Assembly: GCA_031292435.1 (NCBI GenBank) | Contig: JARLHD010000433.1 | Location: 1-32,461 of the forward strand | From: Ignavibacteriaceae bacterium | Lineage (GTDB): Bacteria; Bacteroidota; Ignavibacteria; Ignavibacteriales; Ignavibacteriaceae | Direction of reading: 5' to 3' | Length of the DNA: 32,461 nt | Shown: piece after piece, positions 7,460 through 15,523 of the stretch | Layout of the letters: each line of letters begins with the position of its first letter | How positions within the stretch are numbered: position 1 is the stretch's first letter | Position numbers and translations under genes: made by a program | The notes under the pieces: generated by a model | What the model was told of the DNA's origin: nothing | What the model saw: only the letters and a program-made list of their open reading frames with translations | The model's database searches: none

Positions 7460-8719
7460 TTAATAATGATCGGCGAATTTGAAGAAGATACCATGAGCAA
7501 GGTGCTCTTTACTAATATTACCTTCAATGTTAAATACGACGGTAGAATCGGGAGTGATCCCGCCGGCACTGTATACTACCCTTTTATTATCGGTAAGATA
7601 GGATGATGCAACTATCGAATCAGGTAATGCATAGACATTATTCTTAGTGGAATAATTTATTTTCTGAATGCATCTGCCGCTGGGAGTATAATATTTAGCA
7701 GTTGTAATTTTAAGGGATGTATTATAATTAAGAGGAGTGATAGTCTGAACCAGACCTTTGCCATAAGATTTAGTACCAAGAATAACACCCCGGTCATGAT
7801 CCTGAATTGCACCCGCAACAATTTCTGAGGCTGAGGCTGATCCATCATTTATAAGAAGTACCAGCTGAGCGTCTTTCAGGGTAGGTTCCTGGGATGCGAA
7901 ATACTGTTTTTGCCCGGTTTCGTCCCTTCCTTTTGTTGATACGATAAGATTATCTTTGGGAAGGAATTTATTACAGATATCAACGGCAACATCAAGAAGA
8001 CCGCCGGGGTTGCCTCTAAGATCGAATATAATGGATTTAATTTCTTTCTGTGATTTTAATTCTTTAAGATCCTGTTTCATTTCATCAGCAGCAGAACGGC
8101 TGAAGCTTGAGAGTTTCATATAGACGTTGTTGCTATTTTCGGGATAGAAGCCGTAATACGTAATATTTTTTACTATAACTTCTTCCCTGATTAAATTAAA
8201 AGTAAGAGTATCCTTTTTTTCACCCCTAAGGACTTTCAGTTCTATTGAAGTTCCAGGGTCGCCTTTAACAAGGGAAGAAATATCCTCAACATTATCGGGA
8301 GTAATTCTTTTGCCACCTGCTTCGAGGAGGATATCACCGATTCTAATCCCCTGCCGTTGAGCGGAGTAGCCGTCCATGACTTCGACTATAGTAACATCCT
8401 TCCCTTTGACACCGATAGACACACCAACACCACCATATTTACCATTAGTTATAAGGTCAATTTCATCTTTTTTATTTTCATCAATAAAATTAGTATATGG
8501 GTCGAGCGAACCGAGCATTCCCCTAATGCCAGCGCGCATAAACTCTTCGGGATTTATTTTATCAACATAATTAAAGGAAATTTCTTTATATATCCTGGCG
8601 AACAGGTCAATATTTTTATTTATTTGGAAATAAGTATCATCCCTACCGGGGAAAAATCCTGAGAAGAGGATAATTATCATGAGCGGGAGGATAATTTTAT
8701 ACAAACCAGTTACTTTCAT
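7460..8719 (-). CDS. ctpA: S41 family C-terminal processing protease (CtpA-like), truncated by in-frame TAA
   Basis: Residues about 5-22 form an N-terminal signal/anchor segment, placing the enzyme in the periplasm. A helical N-domain (30-90) is followed by a PDZ domain (about 93-170, KYGGVGVSIG then GIRIGDILLEAGG) and the S41 core. The Ser-Lys-Gln catalytic set is present: S296 in NDGSASASEI, K321 in TKSYGKGLVQ, 25 residues apart as in CtpB/Prc, and Q325. The family trims C-termini of periplasmic proteins. After the core the sequence reaches FKFADHY and stops at TAA, whereas Bacteroidota relatives continue with a helical C-terminal domain; that domain lies directly downstream in frame (7067-7459). 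The gene overlaps tmk by 4 bp. Confidence 0.93.
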   Translation of the reverse strand: MKVTGLYKIILPLMIIILFSGFFPGRDDTYFQINKNIDLFARIYKEISFNYVDKINPEEFMRAGIRGMLGSLDPYTNFIDENKKDEIDLITNGKYGGVGVSIGVKGKDVTIVEVMDGYSAQRQGIRIGDILLEAGGKRITPDNVEDISSLVKGDPGTSIELKVLRGEKKDTLTFNLIREEVIVKNITYYGFYPENSNNVYMKLSSFSRSAADEMKQDLKELKSQKEIKSIIFDLRGNPGGLLDVAVDICNKFLPKDNLIVSTKGRDETGQKQYFASQEPTLKDAQLVLLINDGSASASEIVAGAIQDHDRGVILGTKSYGKGLVQTITPLNYNTSLKITTAKYYTPSGRCIQKINYSTKNNVYALPDSIVASSYLTDNKRVVYSAGGITPDSTVVFNIEGNISKEHLAHGIFFKFADHY

Positions 8720-9342
8720 ACGAATACCTTCTTTTCAAACTGAATCAATTCATTTACGATAATATTATGAATATCGGCGATATTAAGTGTACCGTCGATT
8801 ACGCGAAATCTTTTTTCCTGCGAAGCGATAAATAGATAACCATCTCTAACTTTTTCATAAAAGTGATCCTGAGAGATTTCAATTCTATCCAATTCATTCT
8901 TATGTTTCAGATTTTTTCTATCCACAGAAACAGGGACAGGAATATCGATAAAAAAGGTTATGTCCGGAATAGTGTTCTCGATAGCCACCCTGTTTATATG
9001 TATAACAGATTCTATTGAAATTCCCCTTCCAAATCCCTGATATGCGGTAGTTGAATCATGGAATCTATCTGAAATTACATAATAACCTTCATTGAGAAAA
9101 GGACGTATTTTTTCGCGTACTAATTGTGCCCTTGATGCAGAGAACAAGAGAATTTCCGATTCGATAGCCATATTATAATACTTTTTATCGAGGAGGATAT
9201 CGCGTATCTTTTCAGAAATTTCAGTTCCGCCAGGTTCACGTATAAGGAGAACTTTCTTAGATTTATTTAATAAATAATTCTGTAAGAGTTGGACTTGAGT
9301 AGATTTTCCACTGAAATCAATCCCTTCAAAGGAAATAAACAT
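8716..9342 (-). CDS. tmk: Thymidylate kinase
   Basis: The 208-residue protein phosphorylates dTMP to dTDP with ATP. It has the P-loop GIDFSGKS (residues 7-14), the REPGGTEISEKIR substrate-region motif, the SDRFHDSTTAYQGFGRG motif near residue 93 with the conserved Asp-Arg, and a late FRVIDGT segment before the C-terminal helix. Length and order of motifs are those of bacterial Tmk. The gene starts 6 bases after the YbbR-domain gene and overlaps ctpA by 4 bp, so it sits in the middle of a tightly packed operon. Cytosolic enzyme. Confidence 0.95.
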   Translation of the reverse strand: MFISFEGIDFSGKSTQVQLLQNYLLNKSKKVLLIREPGGTEISEKIRDILLDKKYYNMAIESEILLFSASRAQLVREKIRPFLNEGYYVISDRFHDSTTAYQGFGRGISIESVIHINRVAIENTIPDITFFIDIPVPVSVDRKNLKHKNELDRIEISQDHFYEKVRDGYLFIASQEKRFRVIDGTLNIADIHNIIVNELIQFEKKVFV

Positions 9343-9348
9343 AATAAT

Positions 9349-10260
9349 TTAATATTTTTTGATTATATACCGTAATCTTTCGGGTTTAATATATAATAAT
9401 GACAAATTTGGGGGCAGTTGGATGTCGGGTATAACACTTCCCAAAGTATCCGATACAATATTACGATAATTTACGGATACTTTAAATTGATCAGGGGTAA
9501 TTTTTCCGAGAAATTCGATACCACCCGTAACTCCAACAGTTACCCTATTAGGGAGAACAACAATATCCCTTCCCGCGGGGATTCCATAGATTTTAACGGG
9601 CAGTTCATTAAAATCCATGTTAATAATTTTTTGGATGTTGAGGTAAAGGACAGCTGAATTATCATCATAGGAGACACCGGGCAAAGGGACTAAAGACAGT
9701 TTTTCCTGAATCCTAGAGTCTGATTTTATATATGTGGAATATTCTAAAGTCACAGAAGAAAGATTTCTAATAACACTCCATGGACCATACACAATGGTAG
9801 ATTCAGGATAAATGTAAGCAGGTTCGGCCAATCCATATCCCTGTTTAAAGGTAAGATTGACATTAGGTGATATCTTTATTTTTTTAGAAGCGATCCTTTC
9901 AACCCTAAAGGAAAGGGTGTCCGGGTTAATATTGATAACTTCAATATCATTAGCGAGCCATCTATTTTCACTTAAGGAATTATAAAGATTAAGATTTATT
10001 TTCCCACTATCATATTTAGCAGAAACAAAAAAATCTGAACCATCCCCGAGGCTTTCTGCTGCGAGTTTCCATCCTTTAGCTTTTATTTTTAGGATAATAT
10101 TATTTGGCAGTTTTGTAGCTGTTGTATATCCATATGGCAGATCAATTACTTTTAGATTAACATTTATAGACGTAAAGTATTCATTGGACAATGAAATAGA
10201 GACCCAAAGTATAATAGAAAATATAAATGAGACAATAATTATGTTAATCTTTTTATTCAT
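9349..10260 (-). CDS. YbbR-domain membrane-anchored protein (CdaR-like)
   Basis: This 303-residue protein begins with MNKK and one hydrophobic anchor (residues about 5-24), and the remainder is beta-rich and extracytoplasmic. It contains about three YbbR-type repeats (roughly 30-110, 115-210 and 215-300); the repeat signature is seen in VNLTFKQGYGLAEPAYIYPE followed by IVYGPWSVIRNLSSVTLE. In Firmicutes the YbbR protein CdaR binds and controls the diadenylate cyclase CdaA, but no cyclase gene is next to this one here, so that role is unproven. It heads the tmk-ctpA-bshC operon. Its ATG is only about 30 bases beyond the terminator of the BMC genes. Confidence 0.8.
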   Translation of the reverse strand: MNKKINIIIVSFIFSIILWVSISLSNEYFTSINVNLKVIDLPYGYTTATKLPNNIILKIKAKGWKLAAESLGDGSDFFVSAKYDSGKINLNLYNSLSENRWLANDIEVININPDTLSFRVERIASKKIKISPNVNLTFKQGYGLAEPAYIYPESTIVYGPWSVIRNLSSVTLEYSTYIKSDSRIQEKLSLVPLPGVSYDDNSAVLYLNIQKIINMDFNELPVKIYGIPAGRDIVVLPNRVTVGVTGGIEFLGKITPDQFKVSVNYRNIVSDTLGSVIPDIQLPPNLSLLYIKPERLRYIIKKY

Positions 10261-10285
10261 TTATACAAATATAAAGCAAATAGGG

Positions 10286-10315
10286 TATAAAAAAACTCCA
10301 CCATGGGTGGAGTTT
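10286..10315 (-). terminator. Intrinsic terminator of the BMC gene pair
   Basis: On the minus strand AAACTCCAC (10315-10307) pairs with GTGGAGTTT (10301-10293) across a 5-base loop, and the stem runs into a stretch of seven T residues. It lies 25 bases beyond the stop of the BMC fusion gene. The YbbR gene starts at 10260, so its promoter must overlap this hairpin or the end of the BMC gene, or the gene depends on readthrough. Confidence 0.85.
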
Positions 10316-10339
10316 AATATCAATTTATAAGAATATATC

Positions 10340-11122
10340 TTAAGAATTTTTCCTAAAATACTCCAATAATTCCTGCCGATTAGCTTTTGAAATCTCCCGT
10401 CCTTTAATAGGAAAATTTTCTGTTTCTCTTGCCAAGCTTCGCAATAAATGAACATTAAGAGATTCCAGGTTTTCCATATTCAAAGTTTTTTTCTCTTTAT
10501 TAATATCAGGAATTATTTTAGTTGATTCATCTTCGGACGGAGCAGATTTCCTTTTAATCGACTCTGCTTTTCCAAGAGCTTCCTGTCTTAACCGAGAAAT
10601 AGTATCATTTTGAGAGGTAAACAGATTACCAAGAGAATGAGGGGGGGTTTTGGGCTTACTCATAGGCCTTTCTTTTGGTAATACTTCTGTTGGTTTATCT
10701 ATCTCTTTTACCGGAACCTCTACTGCAATTTCTTCAAGATCAGTTTTAAGAGTTTTTTCCTGTTTTGAGGATTTGATTTCCTCTACGGGTATTTCAGATA
10801 AAATACCATTCGGAACATCATTTTCTTTAAATATCGGGAATTCATCATCCGCAAGTTCAGGGAATAAGGAAATCATTTGGCTATCAGGTTGAGGAATAAC
10901 ATGAATGGAGACCACTTCGCCCACCTTTTGAGCTGCCGCGGCACCTGCATCAACAGCAGATTTAACAGCAGCAACATCACCAACAATCTTGATTGTAATT
11001 AAAGCAGGATTAGTTTGTTCTTTTCCTACAATTTTAACATTAGCTGCCTTAACCATAGCATCGGCAGCTTCGATTGCAGCAACCAGACCACGAGTCTCAA
11101 TCAAGCCTAATGCTTTAGGCAT
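10340..11122 (-). CDS. BMC-domain shell protein with long C-terminal extension
   Basis: Residues 1-90 are a complete BMC (microcompartment shell) domain: MPKALGLIETRGLVAAIEAA, VGDVAAVKSAVDAGAAAA and VSIHVIPQPD are signature blocks. Residues 91-215 are a low-complexity linker rich in Lys, Glu, Pro and Ser, with a possible amphipathic helix at 173-192 (TISRLRQEALGKAESIK). Residues 217-258 form a compact C-terminal unit (HLLRSLARETENFPIKGREI, then SKANRQELLEYF) that resembles a SAP/Rho-N type helix-extension-helix. The central pore loop reads EQTNPALI in place of a Gly-rich loop. The extension contains no cysteine, so it is not a PduK-type iron-sulfur tail. The gene begins 3 bases after the BMC-H gene and is closed by a terminator. 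Probably a minor or adaptor shell component; partner unknown. Confidence 0.87.
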   Translation of the reverse strand: MPKALGLIETRGLVAAIEAADAMVKAANVKIVGKEQTNPALITIKIVGDVAAVKSAVDAGAAAAQKVGEVVSIHVIPQPDSQMISLFPELADDEFPIFKENDVPNGILSEIPVEEIKSSKQEKTLKTDLEEIAVEVPVKEIDKPTEVLPKERPMSKPKTPPHSLGNLFTSQNDTISRLRQEALGKAESIKRKSAPSEDESTKIIPDINKEKKTLNMENLESLNVHLLRSLARETENFPIKGREISKANRQELLEYFRKNS

Positions 11123-11125
11123 AAA

Positions 11126-11404
11126 TTACTTTCTTTTTGGCAGAATAACTTCTACTTCTGCATGAGGGCGAGGGATTACATGAACTGACACCAGTACTCC
11201 AACTCTCTGAGCAGCAGCTGCCCCAGCATCTGTAGCTGCTTTTACAGCTCCAACATCTCCTCTTACCATAACAGTGACATATCCACCGCCTATGGTTTCT
11301 TTTCCAATAAGTTCAACTTTAGCAGCTTTAACCATTGCATCAGCTGCTTCAATAGCACCGACAAGACCTTTGGTCTCAATCATTCCAAGTGCATCAAGTG
11401 TCAT
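11126..11404 (-). CDS. Canonical single-domain BMC-H shell protein
   Basis: This 92-residue protein is a standard hexamer-forming BMC-H subunit of the PduA/EutM/CcmK type. It has [20 protein letters not shown], the edge lysine region [11 protein letters not shown], the pore loop ETIGGGYVT (residues 36-44), [19 protein letters not shown] and [10 protein letters not shown]. Most relatives carry G-S-G at the pore, here it is G-G-G, so the central pore would be lined by backbone rather than serine. A GGGAGC site lies six bases before the ATG. It is followed after 3 bases by the BMC fusion gene. No BMC-P vertex gene, aldehyde dehydrogenase or signature enzyme is present in the window. Confidence 0.94.
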   Translation of the reverse strand: MTLDALGMIETKGLVGAIEAADAMVKAAKVELIGKETIGGGYVTVMVRGDVGAVKAATDAGAAAAQRVGVLVSVHVIPRPHAEVEVILPKRK

Positions 11405-11486
11405 ATAAATGCTCCCAATAATATTTTTTTTAACAAGGGAAAATAGTTCAGATGTGATTAAATGTCAATTATTTTATGCTCCCAAT

Positions 11487-11918
11487 TCACTTTATTAATG
11501 AATCCAGGTATTCCTGAAGTATAATGGAGGCAGAACCCCTGTCAATAAGACCCTTATCCTTCCTTTTTTTCTTTCCTGGTACAGTTTGAATAATAATCTC
11601 TTTTGCTCTTTCAGACGACTGACTTTCATCCCATTCAACAATTTCGATAGAATATCTTTTCGCCATTGCTTCCTTAAATTTCAATATAGAGGGAGCATTA
11701 GAAGCAAGATTACCATTCTCCTGATATGGGATGCCAAGCAATATTGTGTCAACTTCTTTTTCCCGAATTACACAGTCAAGATTAAACCAGAATTTATCAT
11801 CATTAAGAATTGTTTTATATGCATATGAAAAGATTAATAGGGGATCGCTCAATGCCAATCCGATTCTTTTAGAACCATAATCTATAGCTAAAATTCTATG
11901 AATAATTCCATTATTCAT
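11487..11918 (-). CDS. ruvX: RuvX/YqgF-family putative Holliday junction resolvase (16S rRNA 5'-end processing)
   Basis: The 143-residue protein has the RNase H-like fold signature of the YqgF family: ILAIDYGSKRIGLALSDP near the N-terminus with its catalytic Asp, a central DTILLGIPYQENG strand, IVEWDESQSS in the middle, and a C-terminal KGLIDRGSASIILQEYLDS with the last acidic residue. Members are proposed to act in pre-16S rRNA 5'-end maturation and were named for a putative Holliday junction resolvase activity. Its ATG overlaps the TAA of rel by one base (TAATG), so the two are co-translated. The BMC-H gene starts 82 bases downstream on the same strand. Confidence 0.92.
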   Translation of the reverse strand: MNNGIIHRILAIDYGSKRIGLALSDPLLIFSYAYKTILNDDKFWFNLDCVIREKEVDTILLGIPYQENGNLASNAPSILKFKEAMAKRYSIEIVEWDESQSSERAKEIIIQTVPGKKKRKDKGLIDRGSASIILQEYLDSLIK

Positions 11919-14089
11919 TAATTACTTTGGAACCTTTCAACGGAATAGACACCTTTGATTTTTTTTATTCTTTCAATTATTCTATTCAGATGTTCAATAT
12001 TCTGAACATACATAGTTACATTACCTTCAAAAGTAGAATCATTTGTATTTATGTTGATAGATTTAATATTGGTATTCTGGTAGGAAACAATTGCATGGGA
12101 AAGATCGTTAAGAATTCCAGGTGAATCTTCACCAAGGACCGATAGACCACCCACGAAGAGAGAACTTTCACTCTGTGGCCACTGGACTCCGATAAGTTTG
12201 CTAGGATCCTTCTCGGATATTTTAATTAAATTATTACAAGTTTTACGATGAATTTTTATTCCTTCACCTGTAGTTATATACCCAATGACAGGATCCCCAG
12301 GAATAGGGTTACAACATTTTGCATATGAATAAAGGATACCGGAATCCTTGCCATCGACCAAGATTCCGCCAATATCAGTACGAGCTATATTTGCAAACTT
12401 ATCAAACTCAAGTTCAGGTACACGATCTTTCTTTTCTTTCTCTTTAGTAGCGGTCAGAACTTCATCAAGATTTACCTTATCCTGTGCAATTGATTTATAG
12501 AATTGTTTAATAGAATCATATTTAAGATTAAGAATGAGTTTTGAAATTTCAGTAGGGGTAAAAGTAAGTTTAAGTTTTTTAATTTTCTTATCCCAAATTT
12601 CTTTACCTTGATTAATAATATCTTCTTCCTCTTTATTTATCCATTTTTTTATGACATTTTTTGCATGGTGTGTAACAACAAATTTACTCCAACTTTTATT
12701 AGGATGTTGATTTTTAGAGGTAATAATCTCAACTTGATCGCCGCTATGCAACACTGAATCAAGCGGAACGATCTTACCATTCACTTTAGCGCCTATACAA
12801 TGAAATCCTACTTTACTATGAATTTCGAAGGCAAAATCGACCGGGGAGGAGTTCACAGGTAATCTTTTCAGATCGCCTTTAGGTGTGAATACATAGATTT
12901 CATCCTGATAAAGATTAAGGCGAAAACTTTCAAGAAGATCTTTTCGTCCTTCATCTTTAGATGCATTTTCAAAAATGTCCCTGATCCAGTTAACCCAATT
13001 TTCAAGATCTTTTTCAGAAGCAGCCTTATTTTCTTTATATCGCCAATGAGCGGCTACACCTTTTTCTGCAACTTCATTCATCTTAACTGTTCTGATCTGG
13101 ACCTCAACAAGTTTCCCATCCGGGCCGATAACAGTAGTATGAATTGACTGATAATTATTGTTTTTAGGAATGGATATATAATCCTTAAACCTATCTGGAA
13201 CAGGAAGGTAAATTTCATTTACAATTCCGAGCGTAGTATAACAATCGAAATTATTAGGAGTATCAATAATTATTCTTATAGCGAAAAGATCGTAAATTTC
13301 CTCGAAGGGTTTATTACGACGAACCATTTTTCGATAGATACTATAAAGATGTTTAGGCCGACCAACCATTTCAAACTTCAGATTATATTCATCGAGTTTT
13401 TCTTTAATTGGATTTGAAAATTTCTTAATATAGTTTTCTCTTTCACGTCTATTGCTTTTAATTTTTCTTGCAATCTCTTCATACGCCTCATTATTTAAGT
13501 ATTTAAAAGAGAGATCCTCCAGTTCCCATTTAACCCGTCCGAGTCCAAATCTATTAGCGAAGGGGGCATATATTTCGAGAGTTTCCTGCGCTATTCTCCT
13601 TTGTTTTTCAGGATTAACAAATTCGAGTGTGCGCATATTATGCAAACGATCAGCAAATTTCACAAGAATGACTCTTACATCTTTGACCATAGACAGAAGA
13701 AGTTTTCTATAATTTTCTGCCTGGGTAATTTCCTGTCCCTTAAATATCCCGCTTATTTTAGTAACACCATCGACAATATCAGCGATCTCTTTTCCGAACT
13801 CTCTAGCAATTAGATCAATATTAAAATCGGTATCTTCAATCACATCATGAAGCAGGGCGCTAATTACAGTAATATCATCAAGTGGAAATTCAGTAGCCAC
13901 AATCATTCCTACTTCAAATGGATGAGTAAAATATGGCTCACCTGAAGCACGAAGGTCATTTTTATGGGCTTCTATAGAGAATTCAAAGGCCCTAGTTAAC
14001 AAGGACTCATTAACAGCTGGAAGATGTTTCTTACATGTTTCAAGAAGTTCATCTAACATCTTCTTATGTTTCGGGTTAATTACGCTCAT
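11918..14089 (-). CDS. rel: Bifunctional (p)ppGpp synthetase/hydrolase Rel
   Basis: The 723-residue length and order of domains are those of a full Rel/SpoT enzyme. An HD hydrolase domain (about 30-180) shows H56, the HD pair at 81-82 (LLHDVIEDTDF) and D147 in FADRLHNMRTL. The synthetase domain (about 235-360) shows YDLFAIRIII, the RFKD motif at 300-303 that marks bifunctional enzymes, YQSIHTTV and VEVQIRT. A TGS domain (about 396-458, EIYVFTPKGDLKRLP), a zinc-finger-like segment with AKCCNPIPGD (590-599) and a C-terminal ACT domain (about 645-720) follow. It makes and degrades the stringent-response alarmone. It is divergent from the VWA/AAA+ operon across 287-323 bases and is followed by ruvX. 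Confidence 0.97.
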   Translation of the reverse strand: MSVINPKHKKMLDELLETCKKHLPAVNESLLTRAFEFSIEAHKNDLRASGEPYFTHPFEVGMIVATEFPLDDITVISALLHDVIEDTDFNIDLIAREFGKEIADIVDGVTKISGIFKGQEITQAENYRKLLLSMVKDVRVILVKFADRLHNMRTLEFVNPEKQRRIAQETLEIYAPFANRFGLGRVKWELEDLSFKYLNNEAYEEIARKIKSNRRERENYIKKFSNPIKEKLDEYNLKFEMVGRPKHLYSIYRKMVRRNKPFEEIYDLFAIRIIIDTPNNFDCYTTLGIVNEIYLPVPDRFKDYISIPKNNNYQSIHTTVIGPDGKLVEVQIRTVKMNEVAEKGVAAHWRYKENKAASEKDLENWVNWIRDIFENASKDEGRKDLLESFRLNLYQDEIYVFTPKGDLKRLPVNSSPVDFAFEIHSKVGFHCIGAKVNGKIVPLDSVLHSGDQVEIITSKNQHPNKSWSKFVVTHHAKNVIKKWINKEEEDIINQGKEIWDKKIKKLKLTFTPTEISKLILNLKYDSIKQFYKSIAQDKVNLDEVLTATKEKEKKDRVPELEFDKFANIARTDIGGILVDGKDSGILYSYAKCCNPIPGDPVIGYITTGEGIKIHRKTCNNLIKISEKDPSKLIGVQWPQSESSLFVGGLSVLGEDSPGILNDLSHAIVSYQNTNIKSININTNDSTFEGNVTMYVQNIEHLNRIIERIKKIKGVYSVERFQSN

Positions 14090-14209
14090 AATACAATTAT
14101 ATTATACATAAAATATACCTTAATACGGGTATAAAGTTCCAATAATAAGTCAATAAGAGTTTTAATTATTGTAATTCTATATTTAATAAAACAAAATAAA
14201 AATAGATTT

Positions 14210-14230
14210 GCAAATAATGTCCTTATTTGC
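14210..14230. promoter_or_regulatory. Perfect palindrome between rel and the VWA gene (possible operator)
   Basis: GCAAATAA (14210-14217) and TTATTTGC (14223-14230) are exact reverse complements around a 5-base centre (TGTCC). The site lies in the divergent region, about 120 bases before the rel start and about 180 bases before the VWA start. The size (8-5-8) fits a dimeric repressor site; a T-rich hairpin is less likely because nothing upstream is transcribed into it. No regulator gene is nearby, so the binding protein is unknown. Confidence 0.35.
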
Positions 14231-14412
14231 TGACTGCAATATTATTATTCCGGATAAATATCCATTCTAAAGAATGTGATTAAGGATGCTTAATAATCTT
14301 TTTATCAATTTCCCCTGATTTTTGTCACTAAAAATAAAATAATTCCTTGTAAAATAAATGCATTGAAATAGAGTGAATGCTTAGTTTATTTATTTTAAAA
14401 AAAAGTAATATT

Positions 14413-15510
14413 ATGAAAGGAATAAGATTTAGTGAATATATACCAGATATAAACAGCGGTGGGAGTTTTGAGGAATTGTTAAAAATTTTCCTTCAACTTT
14501 TAACTATTACATCAGGTGATGTTACAGAGGCACTTAACTGGATGAACCAAATCGATCAGAAGTATAATCTAACCAATAATAGTTATGGAATGGGAAATTT
14601 TATTCAAGAATTAAAGGACAGGAACTATATAGAGGAGAACGAAATTGAAAAAATCCTAACTATGACCTTAAAATCTGAACAAGCTATAAGGAAACAATCG
14701 CTTGAAGAAATCTTCGGAAAACTAAAGAAAGGTTTTATGGGAAACCATAGGACAAATCATTCCGGATTAGGAGATGAAGCCACATCAGATCGAAGAGAAT
14801 ATTATTTTGGTGATTTGATGGAGCAGATTGATATAACCGGTTCGATAAAAAATTCGCAAATAAACCATGGAATAGATGATTTCCAGTTAACTGAAAATGA
14901 TATTGAAGTAGAAGAAAGAGATTTTAAGACATTAACTTCCACTGTTTTAATGATAGACATTTCGCACTCAATGATACTATACGGTGAGGATAGAATAACT
15001 CCTGCAAAGAAAGTGGCCATGGCATTATCGGAGTTAATAACGACAAAGTATCCGAAGGATACATTAGACATCATAGTCTTTGGAAATGATGCCTGGCCCA
15101 TTGAAATTAAGGATCTACCATACCTTCAGGTCGGACCTTATCATACAAATACAGTAGCTGGATTGGATCTTGCTATCAATATTTTAAAGAGAAGGAAAAC
15201 AACAAACAAACAGATTTTCATGATCACCGACGGTAAGCCAACTTGTCTAAAAGAAGGAGTAAAGTATTATAAAAACAGTTTTGGTCTTGATAAAAAAATA
15301 ATGAATAAGACATTAGATATGGCTGCAAGGAGCCGGAGACTAGGGATACCTATTACAACATATATGATAGCTAGAGATTCTTATCTTCAGAAGTTCGTAA
15401 GAGAATTTACTAAAACCAATAATGGCAGGGCTTTTTATAGTAATATAACCGGTTTGGGAGACTTTGTTTTTGAGGATTACATAAGGAACAGAAGAAAAAG
15501 ATTAAGATAA
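14413..15510 (+). CDS. VWA-domain protein, partner of the AAA+ ATPase
   Basis: From ATG 14413 the protein has 365 residues. The N-terminal half is helical and charged, with no family recognised by eye. A von Willebrand A domain begins near residue 175: TVLMIDISHSM carries the metal-ion (MIDAS) pattern D-x-S-x-S, a Thr-containing segment (HTNTVAG) follows, and QIFMITDGKPTCL supplies the distal Asp. The last 30 residues are very basic (NRRKRLR end). An in-frame ATG at 14377 would add twelve residues of hydrophobic and lysine-rich sequence; 14413 is preferred because it begins with a folded-looking KGIRFSEYIP. The ATPase gene starts 13 bases later. Such VWA-MoxR pairs act as chaperones or metal-chelatase-like machines; the target here is unknown. 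Confidence 0.83.
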   Translation: MKGIRFSEYIPDINSGGSFEELLKIFLQLLTITSGDVTEALNWMNQIDQKYNLTNNSYGMGNFIQELKDRNYIEENEIEKILTMTLKSEQAIRKQSLEEIFGKLKKGFMGNHRTNHSGLGDEATSDRREYYFGDLMEQIDITGSIKNSQINHGIDDFQLTENDIEVEERDFKTLTSTVLMIDISHSMILYGEDRITPAKKVAMALSELITTKYPKDTLDIIVFGNDAWPIEIKDLPYLQVGPYHTNTVAGLDLAINILKRRKTTNKQIFMITDGKPTCLKEGVKYYKNSFGLDKKIMNKTLDMAARSRRLGIPITTYMIARDSYLQKFVREFTKTNNGRAFYSNITGLGDFVFEDYIRNRRKRLR

Positions 15511-15523
15511 AAGAAACAAGAAG

